Shown: positions 52,932 to 61,127 of the stretch, one piece after another
How positions within the stretch are numbered: position 1 is the first letter of the stretch
How the letters are laid out: each line of letters opens with the position of its first letter
Assembly (NCBI GenBank): GCA_041441915.1
Contig: JASDRS010000011.1
Span: 1 to 64,000 of the forward strand
DNA length: 64,000 nucleotides
DNA from: UBA10365 sp041441915
GTDB taxonomy: Bacteria > Pseudomonadota > Alphaproteobacteria > Rhodobacterales > Rhodobacteraceae
Direction of reading: 5' to 3'
Position numbers and translations under genes: made by a program
The notes under the pieces: generated by a model
Database searches by the model: none
The model's input: the letters and a program-made list of their open reading frames with translations, nothing else
Told to the model about the DNA's origin: nothing

Positions 52932-54558
52932 AGCCGGTCATCCTACTGGATTTGCCTATGGCCCGTAAAATTTCTTTGGCCGCATTGGCACCGGGTGCTG
53001 CCATCACGCCACCGCCTGGGTGGCTAGAAGAGCCCACAAGATACATGCCCTTAATTGGGGTTTCATATTGCGCATAGCCTGGAACTGGGCGGTTGAAGAG
53101 CAGTTGATCAAATGTCAGCTCGCCTTGAAAAATATTGCCCTCGGTCAAGCCCACTTCATTTTCGATGTCCCATGGTGTCCGAATTTCGGCATGTACCATC
53201 TTGTCGCGAATATCTGGGCAGGCCAACTCGATCTTATCAATCACACAATTGCCAAATTCCTGGCGTTTTGCATCGGTCCAATTTGCGCCCAAGCGCACCC
53301 CGTCTACCTTAAGGTCATAGGGCGCATATTGTACAAATACCGTCATCATATGTTTTCCCTTAGGCGCCATAGTTGGGTCAATTTGGCTTGGGATTAGCAT
53401 GTCGAAATATGGTTCTGATGACCAAAGCCCCTCTTTCCAATCGTCATAGGCGCGCTCAAGTTCGGTTAACGAGGTAGAGCAATGCAAGTCTCCGCGTAGA
53501 AACGGCGCATTTTTGGGGGCAGCTTTAAATGTTGGCAATGCGTCAAGTGCTATATTGATCTTGCCAGATGACCCGCGGATTTTGAAGCGTTCAACCGCTT
53601 TTGTGAAATCGTTGGGCAGATCGTTTGGATTGGTGTGTTTAAGAAAAGTGCGTTTTACGTCCATGTTGGAAGCAACAATGGGCGCGTGATAGGTGTTGCC
53701 ATTCTCAAGAGTTACGCCTTTAATTTTACCGTTCACGCTGATGAACTGATCAACGCCTGACCCTACAATAATTTCACCACCCTCTTCCGCAAGGCAGGCG
53801 CCCAAAGCGTTCGAAATGGCCCCCATCCCGCCGCGAGCAAAACCCCAAGCGCCGATTGTGCCGTCAACATCTCCCATATAATGGTGTAATAAAACATAGG
53901 CCGTGCCGGGCGAATAGACGCCAAGACCCGTGCCAATGATACCCGATCCTGCTAGGTGCGCTTTGATCAGCTCACTTTCGAAATGCTCGTCAAGAAAATC
54001 ACCGATGGACATCGACCAAAAGCGTAGCGTTTCGTTCAGTTCTTTACCACCCAACCCGTAGGCCTTTTTAGCTAAGAACAAAAGCTCACTTAAGTCGCGG
54101 GGCTTAAGTGACGTTGGATCTGGCGCATTGCGTAGCAAAAAGGGCCGAATAAATCGGCATTGGCGGATCACGGTTTGGCTGAACCGGTCATAGGCATCAA
54201 CATCATGGGCGCTATGGCGGGCTATTTCGCGGCGCAGCGCATCATGGTCTGACATATAAGCGAAATATCCGCCTTCGCGGGTAAAGGTGGCCCCCCCCTC
54301 ATATGGAATGACCTGTAAGCCAAAGCGTGGCAATTCCAAATCGCGCACGATTTCACGGCGCAAAAGTGAGCAAACATACGAGCAATTCGAATAAGTCCAA
54401 CCGTCAATAAGCGATCGGCTGACAGCCGCCCCTCCAATCCAGTCGTTCTTCTCAACAACCAAAATCTTCAGGCCCGCTTTAGCTAGATAGCAGGCGGTGG
54501 TCAGGCCATTATGGCCTGCGCCAGCAATTATTGCATCGTAAGTGTCGTGCCGACCCAT
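52921..54558 (-). CDS. FAD-dependent oxidoreductase, PYROXD2-like (2)
   Basis: The 545-aa flavoprotein has AGAGHNGLTTACYLA (about 10-24), VVEKNDWIGGAAVSR, SYVCSLLRREIVRDL (about 60-74) and the C-terminal YLVGSSSHPGGGVMAAPGAN (about 507-526). It is closer to PYROXD2 than gene 1, so the pair may form a heteromer or act in successive steps. I start at ATG 54558, behind AAGGGAG; an in-frame extension of 39 residues upstream overlaps the operator and is unlikely. It is the first gene of the operon. Confidence 0.9.
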   Translation of the reverse strand: MGRHDTYDAIIAGAGHNGLTTACYLAKAGLKILVVEKNDWIGGAAVSRSLIDGWTYSNCSYVCSLLRREIVRDLELPRFGLQVIPYEGGATFTREGGYFAYMSDHDALRREIARHSAHDVDAYDRFSQTVIRQCRFIRPFLLRNAPDPTSLKPRDLSELLFLAKKAYGLGGKELNETLRFWSMSIGDFLDEHFESELIKAHLAGSGIIGTGLGVYSPGTAYVLLHHYMGDVDGTIGAWGFARGGMGAISNALGACLAEEGGEIIVGSGVDQFISVNGKIKGVTLENGNTYHAPIVASNMDVKRTFLKHTNPNDLPNDFTKAVERFKIRGSSGKINIALDALPTFKAAPKNAPFLRGDLHCSTSLTELERAYDDWKEGLWSSEPYFDMLIPSQIDPTMAPKGKHMMTVFVQYAPYDLKVDGVRLGANWTDAKRQEFGNCVIDKIELACPDIRDKMVHAEIRTPWDIENEVGLTEGNIFQGELTFDQLLFNRPVPGYAQYETPIKGMYLVGSSSHPGGGVMAAPGANAAKEILRAIGKSSRMTGYAS

Positions 54559-54614
54559 GGAATTCTCCCTTATTGAGATCAGACTAAGGGAGTTGTGAAA
54601 GGAGGTAAAGTTTT

Positions 54615-54628
54615 TTTGAGCGCTCAAA
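54615..54628. promoter_or_regulatory. 14-bp perfect palindrome, probable operator of second BetI-like regulator
   Basis: TTTGAG-CG-CTCAAA is a perfect palindrome in the 140-base gap between the divergent flavoprotein operon (start 54558) and the TetR gene (start 54699). Its placement is analogous to the 18-bp palindrome by the first regulator, but the sequence differs, suggesting separate specificity. Confidence 0.65.
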
Positions 54629-54698
54629 CAAAAACTATAAGCTGACAATAACAAGAAAGTATGGAATAAAAGCATTATGATAATTTCAAGATTCCTAA

Positions 54699-55388
54699 AT
54701 GCCGCAGATTTTTAGAGCAAGTCCAAGGCCGACCAAGGAACGCAAAGAGCGTAAAGACAATGCTGATATGCGCCGCCGCCAAATTTTAGACGCAACATTG
54801 CGTTCTATCATTAGAAGCGGCTTGGCGAAGACTACTTTGGCAACTGTAGCGGCCGAGTCAGGGCTGTCCCAAGGTGTGGCGGTGTTTTATTTTAAATCAA
54901 AAAATGGTCTCTTAAGCGCAGCTCTTCGTGAACTTTATCAAAGTTATGAAGACACTTGGGAAGTGGCCTTGGCCAATGCGGCCCCGACCCCTACAGCTCG
55001 GTTGCGGGCGATTATTGCAGCCGACTTCGACCCCGTGGTATGCAACCCAGATACGCTGGCGGTCTGGTTCGCCTTTTGGGGTGAGCAGAAATTCACTCCG
55101 CAATATTCCGAGATTACCAGCCAATATGACCAAAAGCGTGCCAATGCGATTGAAGAAATTTGCCTACAATTACTACCGTCCAACCCAGAAAGAGCTCGCC
55201 TTGCCAGCGATTGGATAGACTCTGCCACTGATGGCTATTGGCAAAAGCTACACCTTTTCCCCGAAAGCTATTCACGCGATGTTGCTTTAAAACGCACTTT
55301 TTCTTTGGTTCAAACGCTGTTTGCAGATCATGCAAAAGAATTTGGATGTCTGACGTCAGTACCTAAAGGTCAAAATAGGATTATTTGA
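54699..55388 (+). CDS. TetR family regulator, BetI-like (second)
   Basis: The 229-aa protein has a TetR helix-turn-helix (about 25-70, with RRQILDATLRSIIRSGLAKT and ESGLSQGVAVFYFKSKNGLL) and a ligand domain containing WFAFWGEQKF (about 123), the BetI-type signature. It is a clear paralogue of the regulator at 45260-45949. It is divergent from the five-gene flavoprotein operon and most likely represses it in response to an amine or its breakdown product. Confidence 0.9.
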   Translation: MPQIFRASPRPTKERKERKDNADMRRRQILDATLRSIIRSGLAKTTLATVAAESGLSQGVAVFYFKSKNGLLSAALRELYQSYEDTWEVALANAAPTPTARLRAIIAADFDPVVCNPDTLAVWFAFWGEQKFTPQYSEITSQYDQKRANAIEEICLQLLPSNPERARLASDWIDSATDGYWQKLHLFPESYSRDVALKRTFSLVQTLFADHAKEFGCLTSVPKGQNRII

Positions 55389-56042
55389 TAAGGGAGTATC
55401 AGTTAATTTTGGTTCAGGAAATTCTACACAGGCTCCTTAGCCAAACAAAAAAACGGACATTGCATCGTTACCAGAGTGTACAAAGGCTTTGGCTATAAAT
55501 GCCTAAAATTGGTTCAATGAGGGTCAGGAAATTTGACTGCGTAATACATATCTCGTTATCCTCAGTTCTGTTTAAGCAGCTTTAAGTGAAAACCTTGTAG
55601 GGCAAGATGTGGTCGGTAGCGTTGGATGGTTTTATTTAAACTAAAATTGATTTCTGGTGCATCCTAAGTGGTTCTGCTTTGCTTTTAAAGCGTGCGTAAA
55701 CCCAAACAGTCCACATCGGCATAAATTGGAATGCCAAAGATGATAGTAAGTGGAAAGGGCACGTCCAAGAGGCGTAAAACGCTGAGCCTGTTTTGGGAGT
55801 CGCATCACGCTTAAAACTAAAATATTACACCTTTCAGTATTTTTTATCGTAGTTTAAACTGTTTACAAGCATAGGCCTCACAGCCCATTGTTTGACCCAG
55901 ACTAAATAAAAGAATTAAACTTCTTATGCCTTAGGAATGCCACCCACTTTAAGAAATGGTTGGAAACGCGAATGACTGGAGGTCATAAAAATAATGGCGT
56001 TGAAAGCTCATATGTGCCACCAAAGGAAAAGTTGTTATAAGC
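55389..56042. other. 654-base intergenic region, no gene seen
   Basis: All frames are interrupted and I recognise no relic. The DNA is AT-rich with no strong repeats. It separates the amine island from the membrane winged-helix gene. Confidence 0.45.
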
Positions 56043-56726
56043 CTAATCAAGCTTGATTCGGTCTTTTGGAATATCTAGAAAATAGCCCTTTCCGGGCACA
56101 TGTCTGACCAATAGCTCGCTGATGATTTGATTGCCCAATGCATCGCGCAGCCGTTTGATCCGCATGACGCCTGCCGCTTCTTCGCAATCTTGGGGGGATT
56201 TTCCGGAAATCATCGCCTCTAAATCAACCCCTGACAGATAGTCGGCGTCCATTCGCGCCTCCATAAATAGTGCCAAAGTATCAATATTCGACCGCGTGAG
56301 CGTAAAGCGGTCTTCGTTAATCACCACCATATTTTCATCACGATTAAGTGCTATGGATGATGCCATCAGCGCATGGCTTTTGAACTCTTGAAACTGTTGG
56401 CGAATACTTAGATTTGAAAATAAGAGCCCCGCGCTTACAATCGCCAGTGCAAAGGTCAGTGTCATGAGCGTAAATATGATTTGCGATTGCAACTGTAACG
56501 AGGATTCAAACAGCGACCCAGATGAAGCCAACACTTCTAAAAGTTTAATCTCGGTTTGTGAGATGAAGTCAGTTTCAATAAAAATACGTTCAACATTAGC
56601 GTTAAAGATTGAAGGATCAGGCAGTTTAAAAAAGAGCCACGCAAAAAGCCCAAGCACAAAGCCAATCAAAACGACCATCAGGGCTTTAAGTGAATGGTTT
56701 TGTTTAGTAGCGAAGGAAAAATTCAC
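56043..56726 (-). CDS. Membrane protein with C-terminal winged-helix DNA-binding domain
   Basis: The 227-aa protein has a first membrane helix at about 15-33, an outside segment of about 50 residues, a second helix at about 83-105 and then a cytoplasmic part. The C-terminal 90 residues fit an OmpR/PhoB-type winged helix: FTLTRSNIDTLALFME, GVMRIKRLRDALGN for the recognition region and HVPGKGYFLDI for the wing. In ToxR/CadC proteins the winged helix is N-terminal, so this is the reverse order. The start is GTG, inside the end of the small secreted-protein gene (23-base overlap), indicating coupled function: a periplasmic partner and a membrane regulator. Confidence 0.78.
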   Translation of the reverse strand: MNFSFATKQNHSLKALMVVLIGFVLGLFAWLFFKLPDPSIFNANVERIFIETDFISQTEIKLLEVLASSGSLFESSLQLQSQIIFTLMTLTFALAIVSAGLLFSNLSIRQQFQEFKSHALMASSIALNRDENMVVINEDRFTLTRSNIDTLALFMEARMDADYLSGVDLEAMISGKSPQDCEEAAGVMRIKRLRDALGNQIISELLVRHVPGKGYFLDIPKDRIKLD

Positions 56727-56997
56727 CGACCTGTTCCTTTCTGGTCAATAATTCGTTTTGCGGCACTTGCCCCAAAACAACCAATAAAGACCACCCTCCC
56801 CCCAACAGCCGCTGTTGCAGGGCTTCTTTATTAAGCGCTTCTGCACAAGAGCCGACAACCTCGATCACACCGACATGAAGCTGCAAAGGATTATCTTTTT
56901 TGGCCTTATAGGCATAATAGCACTCGGCTCGCGCTATGTTTGCACTGAAAACCAATGTCACAAAAATAAGTGGGATCAATTTTGTATATGTCATCAT
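56704..56997 (-). CDS. Small secreted hypothetical protein
   Basis: The 97-aa product has a clear signal peptide (MMTYTKLIPLIFVTLVFSA, cleavage after ARA at about residue 24) and a mature domain of about 73 residues with two Cys (ECYYAY, GSCAEA) that could form a disulfide. Family unknown. It is translated just before, and overlaps, the membrane winged-helix gene, so it may be a periplasmic sensor or modulator of that regulator, as ToxS is for ToxR; this is inference from layout. Confidence 0.65.
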   Translation of the reverse strand: MMTYTKLIPLIFVTLVFSANIARAECYYAYKAKKDNPLQLHVGVIEVVGSCAEALNKEALQQRLLGGGWSLLVVLGQVPQNELLTRKEQVGEFFLRY

Positions 56998-57433
56998 GGG
57001 CTACTATCAGCAGTTTATGATCTGTTATTCAATAACCAAGTCTGTCGAAATTCTCGTTTTTTCGTGCTACCCCCTACTTGGATCTTTTGAAGGCGTTCAC
57101 TTCAAAAACGAGGAAAATATCCAAAATCTGGACAACCTGACAGAGCCATGTCTTTTGGGATTTTTTGTCACTCCGATATTGGCATCGCACCTGAGCAATG
57201 AAGTCATCATTTCATTGCAAGTTTGGTCCCATGATCGCGGCCGTAATCACTCTCGTAATCAAAATTATAGGGACCACCATTACTTCTATCGCGGGAAAGG
57301 CTACGTTACGCTGGCATCAAAGACGCTACAAGAACTAACGTGCTATCAGTTGTCTCTTACTTTAAGGCTGCTTGATGGCACAAAGGGCCTGCGATTTAAG
57401 GGTGTAGGTAAAATAATCTTTGTGCCCCATTAG
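56996..57433 (+). CDS. Doubtful hypothetical ORF
   Basis: A 145-codon plus-strand frame starts at an ATG whose bases overlap the start codon of the divergent secreted-protein gene, with no ribosome site. The product has no recognisable motif; a His/Asn/Arg/Tyr-rich middle (about residues 75-95) is followed by ordinary sequence. An open frame of this length in AT-rich DNA is unusual enough to list, but it may be non-coding or a relic. The promoter of the gene at 57557 may lie in its end. Confidence 0.25.
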   Translation: MGYYQQFMICYSITKSVEILVFSCYPLLGSFEGVHFKNEENIQNLDNLTEPCLLGFFVTPILASHLSNEVIISLQVWSHDRGRNHSRNQNYRDHHYFYRGKGYVTLASKTLQELTCYQLSLTLRLLDGTKGLRFKGVGKIIFVPH

Positions 57434-57556
57434 TAGCAGATCAGGCTCGAGGAATAGTGCCTGCTTTGGTGTTGAGCGATCTGCCCTTGATTGCTACAAA
57501 ATTTAGCTTTAGCAATGCCGCAATCTTACAACCATTAATCTCTGGAACACCGAATA

Positions 57557-58675
57557 ATGATCCAAAAAACTGTTGTGAACAGCTGGAACGAATGGGACCC
57601 GCTTAAGCATGTGATCGTGGGTCGTGCTGATAATTGCCACATTCCTCCTGCAGAACCTGCGTTAGATGCTAAAGTGCCAGAGGACAGCGATATGCGCGGG
57701 CAATGGGGTCGCAGACCGCAAGACATGATCGACCGCGCCAATGAACTGTTAGACGCTTTTGCCTATATGCTGCAAAACCGTGGCGTGAGGGTCGACCGCC
57801 CAACCTCGATCGATCATTCCTTGCCCGCCACAACCCCTGATTTTCATGCCGAAAGTCAATTTGGCTGTATGCCTCCGCGCGATGTATTGTTGACCGTCGG
57901 CAATGAAATTCTTGAAGCCACTATGTCATACCGTTGCCGTTGGTTTGAATATTTGAACTATCGCCCTTTGATGCAGCGCTATTGGGATGAAGATCCAAAT
58001 TTTCGCCACGAGGCCGCACCAAAGCCGCGCCTGACGAATGAAGATTACCACCCCGATTACCTTTCAGATAAAATTGGAGTTGAAAAACGGTTGCAATGGG
58101 CTGCTGAGAAATTCTTTGTAACCACTGAAGAAGAGCCGCTGTTTGACGCGGCAGATGTGTTGCGCTTCGGCCGTGACTTGGTGGTACAGCATGGCTTTAC
58201 CACCAATCTAAAGGGCATCGAATGGTTGCGCCGCCATTATAAAGATCACCGCGTTCATGCGGTGAACTTCCCAGGTGATCCGTATCCTATTCACATTGAC
58301 GCTACCTTCACGCCCTTGCGCCCTGGGCTGATCCTTAACAATCCGCAGCGCCGCTTGCCTGAAGAGCAACATAAAATGTTCAACGATAATGGTTGGGATA
58401 TTGTTGATAGCGCACAGCCGGCGCATAATGCGCCCCCTCCACTTTGCTATTCGTCAACTTGGTTGTCGATGAATGTACTTGTGCTTGACCCTAAAACTGT
58501 CTGCGTTGAAAAATCTGAAATCTATCAGATGGAGCAGATGGACAAATTGGGCATGAACGTAATCCCGGTTGAGTTGCGCGATGCCTATGCCTTTGGTGGC
58601 GGATTGCATTGCTGCACGGCTGATGTTTATCGTGAAGGAAATTGTGAAGATTACTTCCCCAAAATGGCATCTTAA
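57557..58675 (+). CDS. Arginine:glycine amidinotransferase family protein
   Basis: The 372-aa enzyme belongs to the amidinotransferase family that moves the amidino group of arginine to an amine acceptor (glycine giving guanidinoacetate in the classic case). The thiol-based triad is visible: Asp in FDAADVLRFGRD (Asp197 or 200), His246 in HIDATF and Cys352 in GGGLHCCTAD. The region TTNLKGIEWLRRHY matches the animal enzyme closely. Bacterial relatives also use other acceptors (for example inosamine phosphates or 4-aminobutyrate-type amines), so the acceptor is open. It is followed 101 bases later by an isochorismatase-family gene. Confidence 0.9.
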   Translation: MIQKTVVNSWNEWDPLKHVIVGRADNCHIPPAEPALDAKVPEDSDMRGQWGRRPQDMIDRANELLDAFAYMLQNRGVRVDRPTSIDHSLPATTPDFHAESQFGCMPPRDVLLTVGNEILEATMSYRCRWFEYLNYRPLMQRYWDEDPNFRHEAAPKPRLTNEDYHPDYLSDKIGVEKRLQWAAEKFFVTTEEEPLFDAADVLRFGRDLVVQHGFTTNLKGIEWLRRHYKDHRVHAVNFPGDPYPIHIDATFTPLRPGLILNNPQRRLPEEQHKMFNDNGWDIVDSAQPAHNAPPPLCYSSTWLSMNVLVLDPKTVCVEKSEIYQMEQMDKLGMNVIPVELRDAYAFGGGLHCCTADVYREGNCEDYFPKMAS

Positions 58676-58776
58676 ACCAAGATTTTTCTAAAGGCTCCCT
58701 AACCAGTAGACGCGCTTGCCAAAAAACGGACTATGGGACCATAATTTTAAAAGGTATTTTGCCAGAAAGGTAAGCT

Positions 58777-59319
58777 ATGCTCATTCGCTCTCAAGATTCT
58801 GCATTGATCATCATTGATATGCAAGAACGTCTGGTACCCGCCATGATGGCGCCGGCCCGCACCATCGCAAATACCCGCCTTTTGTTGCAAGCCGCGCAAG
58901 AAACAGGCGTTCCCACCCTTTTGACTGAGCAATATCCCCAAGGCCTAGGCCCCACTGTTGCTGAAATCAAAAAAGCGGCGAAGGATGCGCCGATCCTTCC
59001 AAAGATGCATTTTTCTTGCATGGAAGATGCGGGCTTTAATGCAAGCTTTCACGCGCTTGAGCGCAAGCAAGCGATTATTGCTGGGATGGAGGCACATATC
59101 TGTGTGATGCAAACCGCCGCCTCAATGGTCGAAGATGGGTTCGAAGTGTTTGTTGTTTCGGACGCGACCGCCTCGCGCACACATGAAAGCGAACTTGCCT
59201 GCCTTGCACGCTTAAGTGCGGTGGGCGTTAGCATTGTAACTACGGAAATGGTGGTGTTCGAATGGCTGGGAAAAGCCGGAACGCCCGCTTTCAAAGCCCT
59301 CTTACCCTTTATAAAATAG
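58777..59319 (+). CDS. Isochorismatase-family cysteine hydrolase
   Basis: The 180-aa protein has the complete catalytic triad of this hydrolase family: Asp14 (IIIDMQER), Lys76 (LPKMHFSC) and Cys109 (GMEAHICV), with the cis-peptide segment before the Cys. Members hydrolyse amides such as nicotinamide, N-carbamoyl compounds and biuret-like molecules. AAAGG precedes the ATG. Standing directly downstream of an amidinotransferase, it might act on a guanidino- or carbamoyl-compound, but that is only context. Confidence 0.9.
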   Translation: MLIRSQDSALIIIDMQERLVPAMMAPARTIANTRLLLQAAQETGVPTLLTEQYPQGLGPTVAEIKKAAKDAPILPKMHFSCMEDAGFNASFHALERKQAIIAGMEAHICVMQTAASMVEDGFEVFVVSDATASRTHESELACLARLSAVGVSIVTTEMVVFEWLGKAGTPAFKALLPFIK

Positions 59320-59333
59320 GTTTTGGCAACGGG

Positions 59334-60332
59334 CTATTTACGCCCATTTTTACTTTTGGGCCCCTTGCGCGCTTGCCGCTTTTGTAGCCGGAGTGTTGAG
59401 GCATGATTTTCCCTGTCTTCTGCCACAAGTTTCTTCCAACGCGCGATGCGCAAAGGATCAAGCTGCCCCGATGCAACCGCCATCTGCAGGGTGCAATCAG
59501 GTTCATGTTCATGACTGCAGTCAGAAAATTTACAGTCGTAGCTCAGGGCAATCAGATCAGAAAAAACAGTTTCGATCCCATCATAGGCATCGCTTAAGCG
59601 TAATTCGCGGATTCCGGGCGTGTCAATCAACCAGCCGCCTGACTGGGTTTGGCGCAAAGAGCGTGCGGTGGTGGTGTGACGGCCTTTGGCATCATCGTCT
59701 CTAATGGCGGCGGTGGCTTCATTCAAACCTGTCAGACCATTTTGCAAAGTGGTTTTGCCCACGCCAGAGGAACCAATCAGCGCCAAGGTCTGCCCCAATT
59801 GGCAAAACTGCGCCAAGCGCTCTACATCACCTGGATCTTTGGCATTCAAGGTCAGTGCTGTGACGTTCGGTGCCAAAGTTTCTGCCATGAGGCGCAATGC
59901 TTCTGGGTCTACACTGTCTGTCGCCAGATCGGCCTTGGTTAAAATCACCAATGGCCGCGCACCTGCTGAGGCGCAAAGCGCCAAATAGCGTTCTAGCCGC
60001 GCGGGATTAAAATCTGCATTGCAACTGGTCACAATAGCCAAAGTGTCAACATTGGCGGCGATCAATTGGCGCGCAGTGGTGTCGCCCACAGCGCGCCTAG
60101 CAATAGTAGTCGTACGCTCAAGTAAGCGGGTGACCAAAAGTCCTTCGAAAATGATCCAATCGCCAACGGCATAATTGCCAGTAGGGTTGGGAGTGGTAAG
60201 CTCCATTGAGCCTTCTGGACCAAGGGCTGTAATGCCATTTCGCGCCACGCCTGTGACCCGCGCTGGAGTTTCTCTGGCATCGATTTGATCGGAGAAATGG
60301 TCTGACCATCCCAAGTTTTGTAAGGTGAACAA
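59334..60332 (-). CDS. rsgA: Ribosome small subunit-dependent GTPase A
   Basis: RsgA is a late 30S assembly factor. The 332-aa product has the N-terminal OB-fold (about 20-80), a circularly permuted GTPase domain in which TKAD (G4, about 136) precedes GSSGVGKTT (G1, about 190) and DTPG (G3, about 237), and the C-terminal zinc finger C-x4-C-x-H-x5-C (CKFSDCSHEHEPDC, about 268-281). The start is a TTG with AAGGCGG upstream. It is convergent with the isochorismatase-family gene and 15 bases downstream of the racemase-family gene. Confidence 0.95.
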   Translation of the reverse strand: MFTLQNLGWSDHFSDQIDARETPARVTGVARNGITALGPEGSMELTTPNPTGNYAVGDWIIFEGLLVTRLLERTTTIARRAVGDTTARQLIAANVDTLAIVTSCNADFNPARLERYLALCASAGARPLVILTKADLATDSVDPEALRLMAETLAPNVTALTLNAKDPGDVERLAQFCQLGQTLALIGSSGVGKTTLQNGLTGLNEATAAIRDDDAKGRHTTTARSLRQTQSGGWLIDTPGIRELRLSDAYDGIETVFSDLIALSYDCKFSDCSHEHEPDCTLQMAVASGQLDPLRIARWKKLVAEDRENHASTLRLQKRQARKGPKSKNGRK

Positions 60333-60347
60333 AGTTGTAAAACCGCC

Positions 60348-61118
60348 TTAGGTGAAAGGAGCGCTGGGCGCGTGGGAAGGCATGGACATTAATGTCCCAA
60401 ACTCTGGGGAATTAGCTTTAAGGCCAATTAAATGCATCATGTGCCACGCTAAGGCAAGGTTTGATGAAAGGACAGGCAGACCTATCTCGGCCTCGGCCTG
60501 TGCCGCGATCTGCGCCACGCGCAAATTGGTGCACGCAGCAATCACCCCGTCACAAGGGGCGGCCTGCGCCACAGATTTAATTCCTGCAAGAATAGCGTTG
60601 GGGCTGATGCGAGCGACAACGCGGTCATCAGTCTCCTCGAAAGAGGCGAAGCCTGCCACAGTGATGTCAGCCTCTCTCAAACGTTGGATCATCAGTTGCG
60701 ATATTTCTGGGATGTAGGGAGTTAAAAACCCTATATTTTTGAGCCGCAAATGGTGGCAGGCGGCGATTAATGCGGAAAGGGGTTCACTCACTTTCGCTTG
60801 GCTTTGGCTTTTTTGAATGGCGCGTGCTACTCGTTCAGGCCCAATAACCGTCGCCGCAGAGGTGCAGCAATAGCCGATCACATCCATTCCTGACTGCGGA
60901 AACATATGTGCGGCCAAAGGCAATTCGGCCTCCATCTGTGCGAGTGTTTGGGGAGTGACATGGGCCGCCATTTTGATGCGGTTGTGATAAATTGCCACGT
61001 CTGAGCGCTTATTAAGCAGGGCGAATTCCGGTTCAATCGTTTCATCGGCTTCTAAAACGATCAAGCCCATTCGGGCTACCGTACCAATCCCAGCATCCGT
61101 ATCGAAATCAAGTTTCAT
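60348..61118 (-). CDS. Asp/Glu racemase superfamily protein (maleate isomerase/EutA-like)
   Basis: The 256-aa protein has the two cysteine loops of this superfamily: Cys84/Cys85 in GYCCTSAATVIG and Cys196 in ACTNLRV, placed as in maleate cis-trans isomerase, arylmalonate decarboxylase and EutA of ectoine catabolism. RLGIGTVARMGLI-like start (GIGTVARMGLIV) is also typical. AGGAG precedes the ATG nine bases after the M24 peptidase stop, in the operon led by the ammonia-lyase gene. Exact substrate is unknown; isomerisation or racemisation of an amino-acid derivative is likely. Confidence 0.85.
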   Translation of the reverse strand: MKLDFDTDAGIGTVARMGLIVLEADETIEPEFALLNKRSDVAIYHNRIKMAAHVTPQTLAQMEAELPLAAHMFPQSGMDVIGYCCTSAATVIGPERVARAIQKSQSQAKVSEPLSALIAACHHLRLKNIGFLTPYIPEISQLMIQRLREADITVAGFASFEETDDRVVARISPNAILAGIKSVAQAAPCDGVIAACTNLRVAQIAAQAEAEIGLPVLSSNLALAWHMMHLIGLKANSPEFGTLMSMPSHAPSAPFT

Positions 61119-61127
61119 ACTAAACTC

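Noticed and set aside
51336..54558. Carotenoid (phytoene) desaturase genes
   Set aside because: Both are PYROXD2-like in their N- and C-terminal blocks and no crtB, crtE or other carotenoid gene is nearby.
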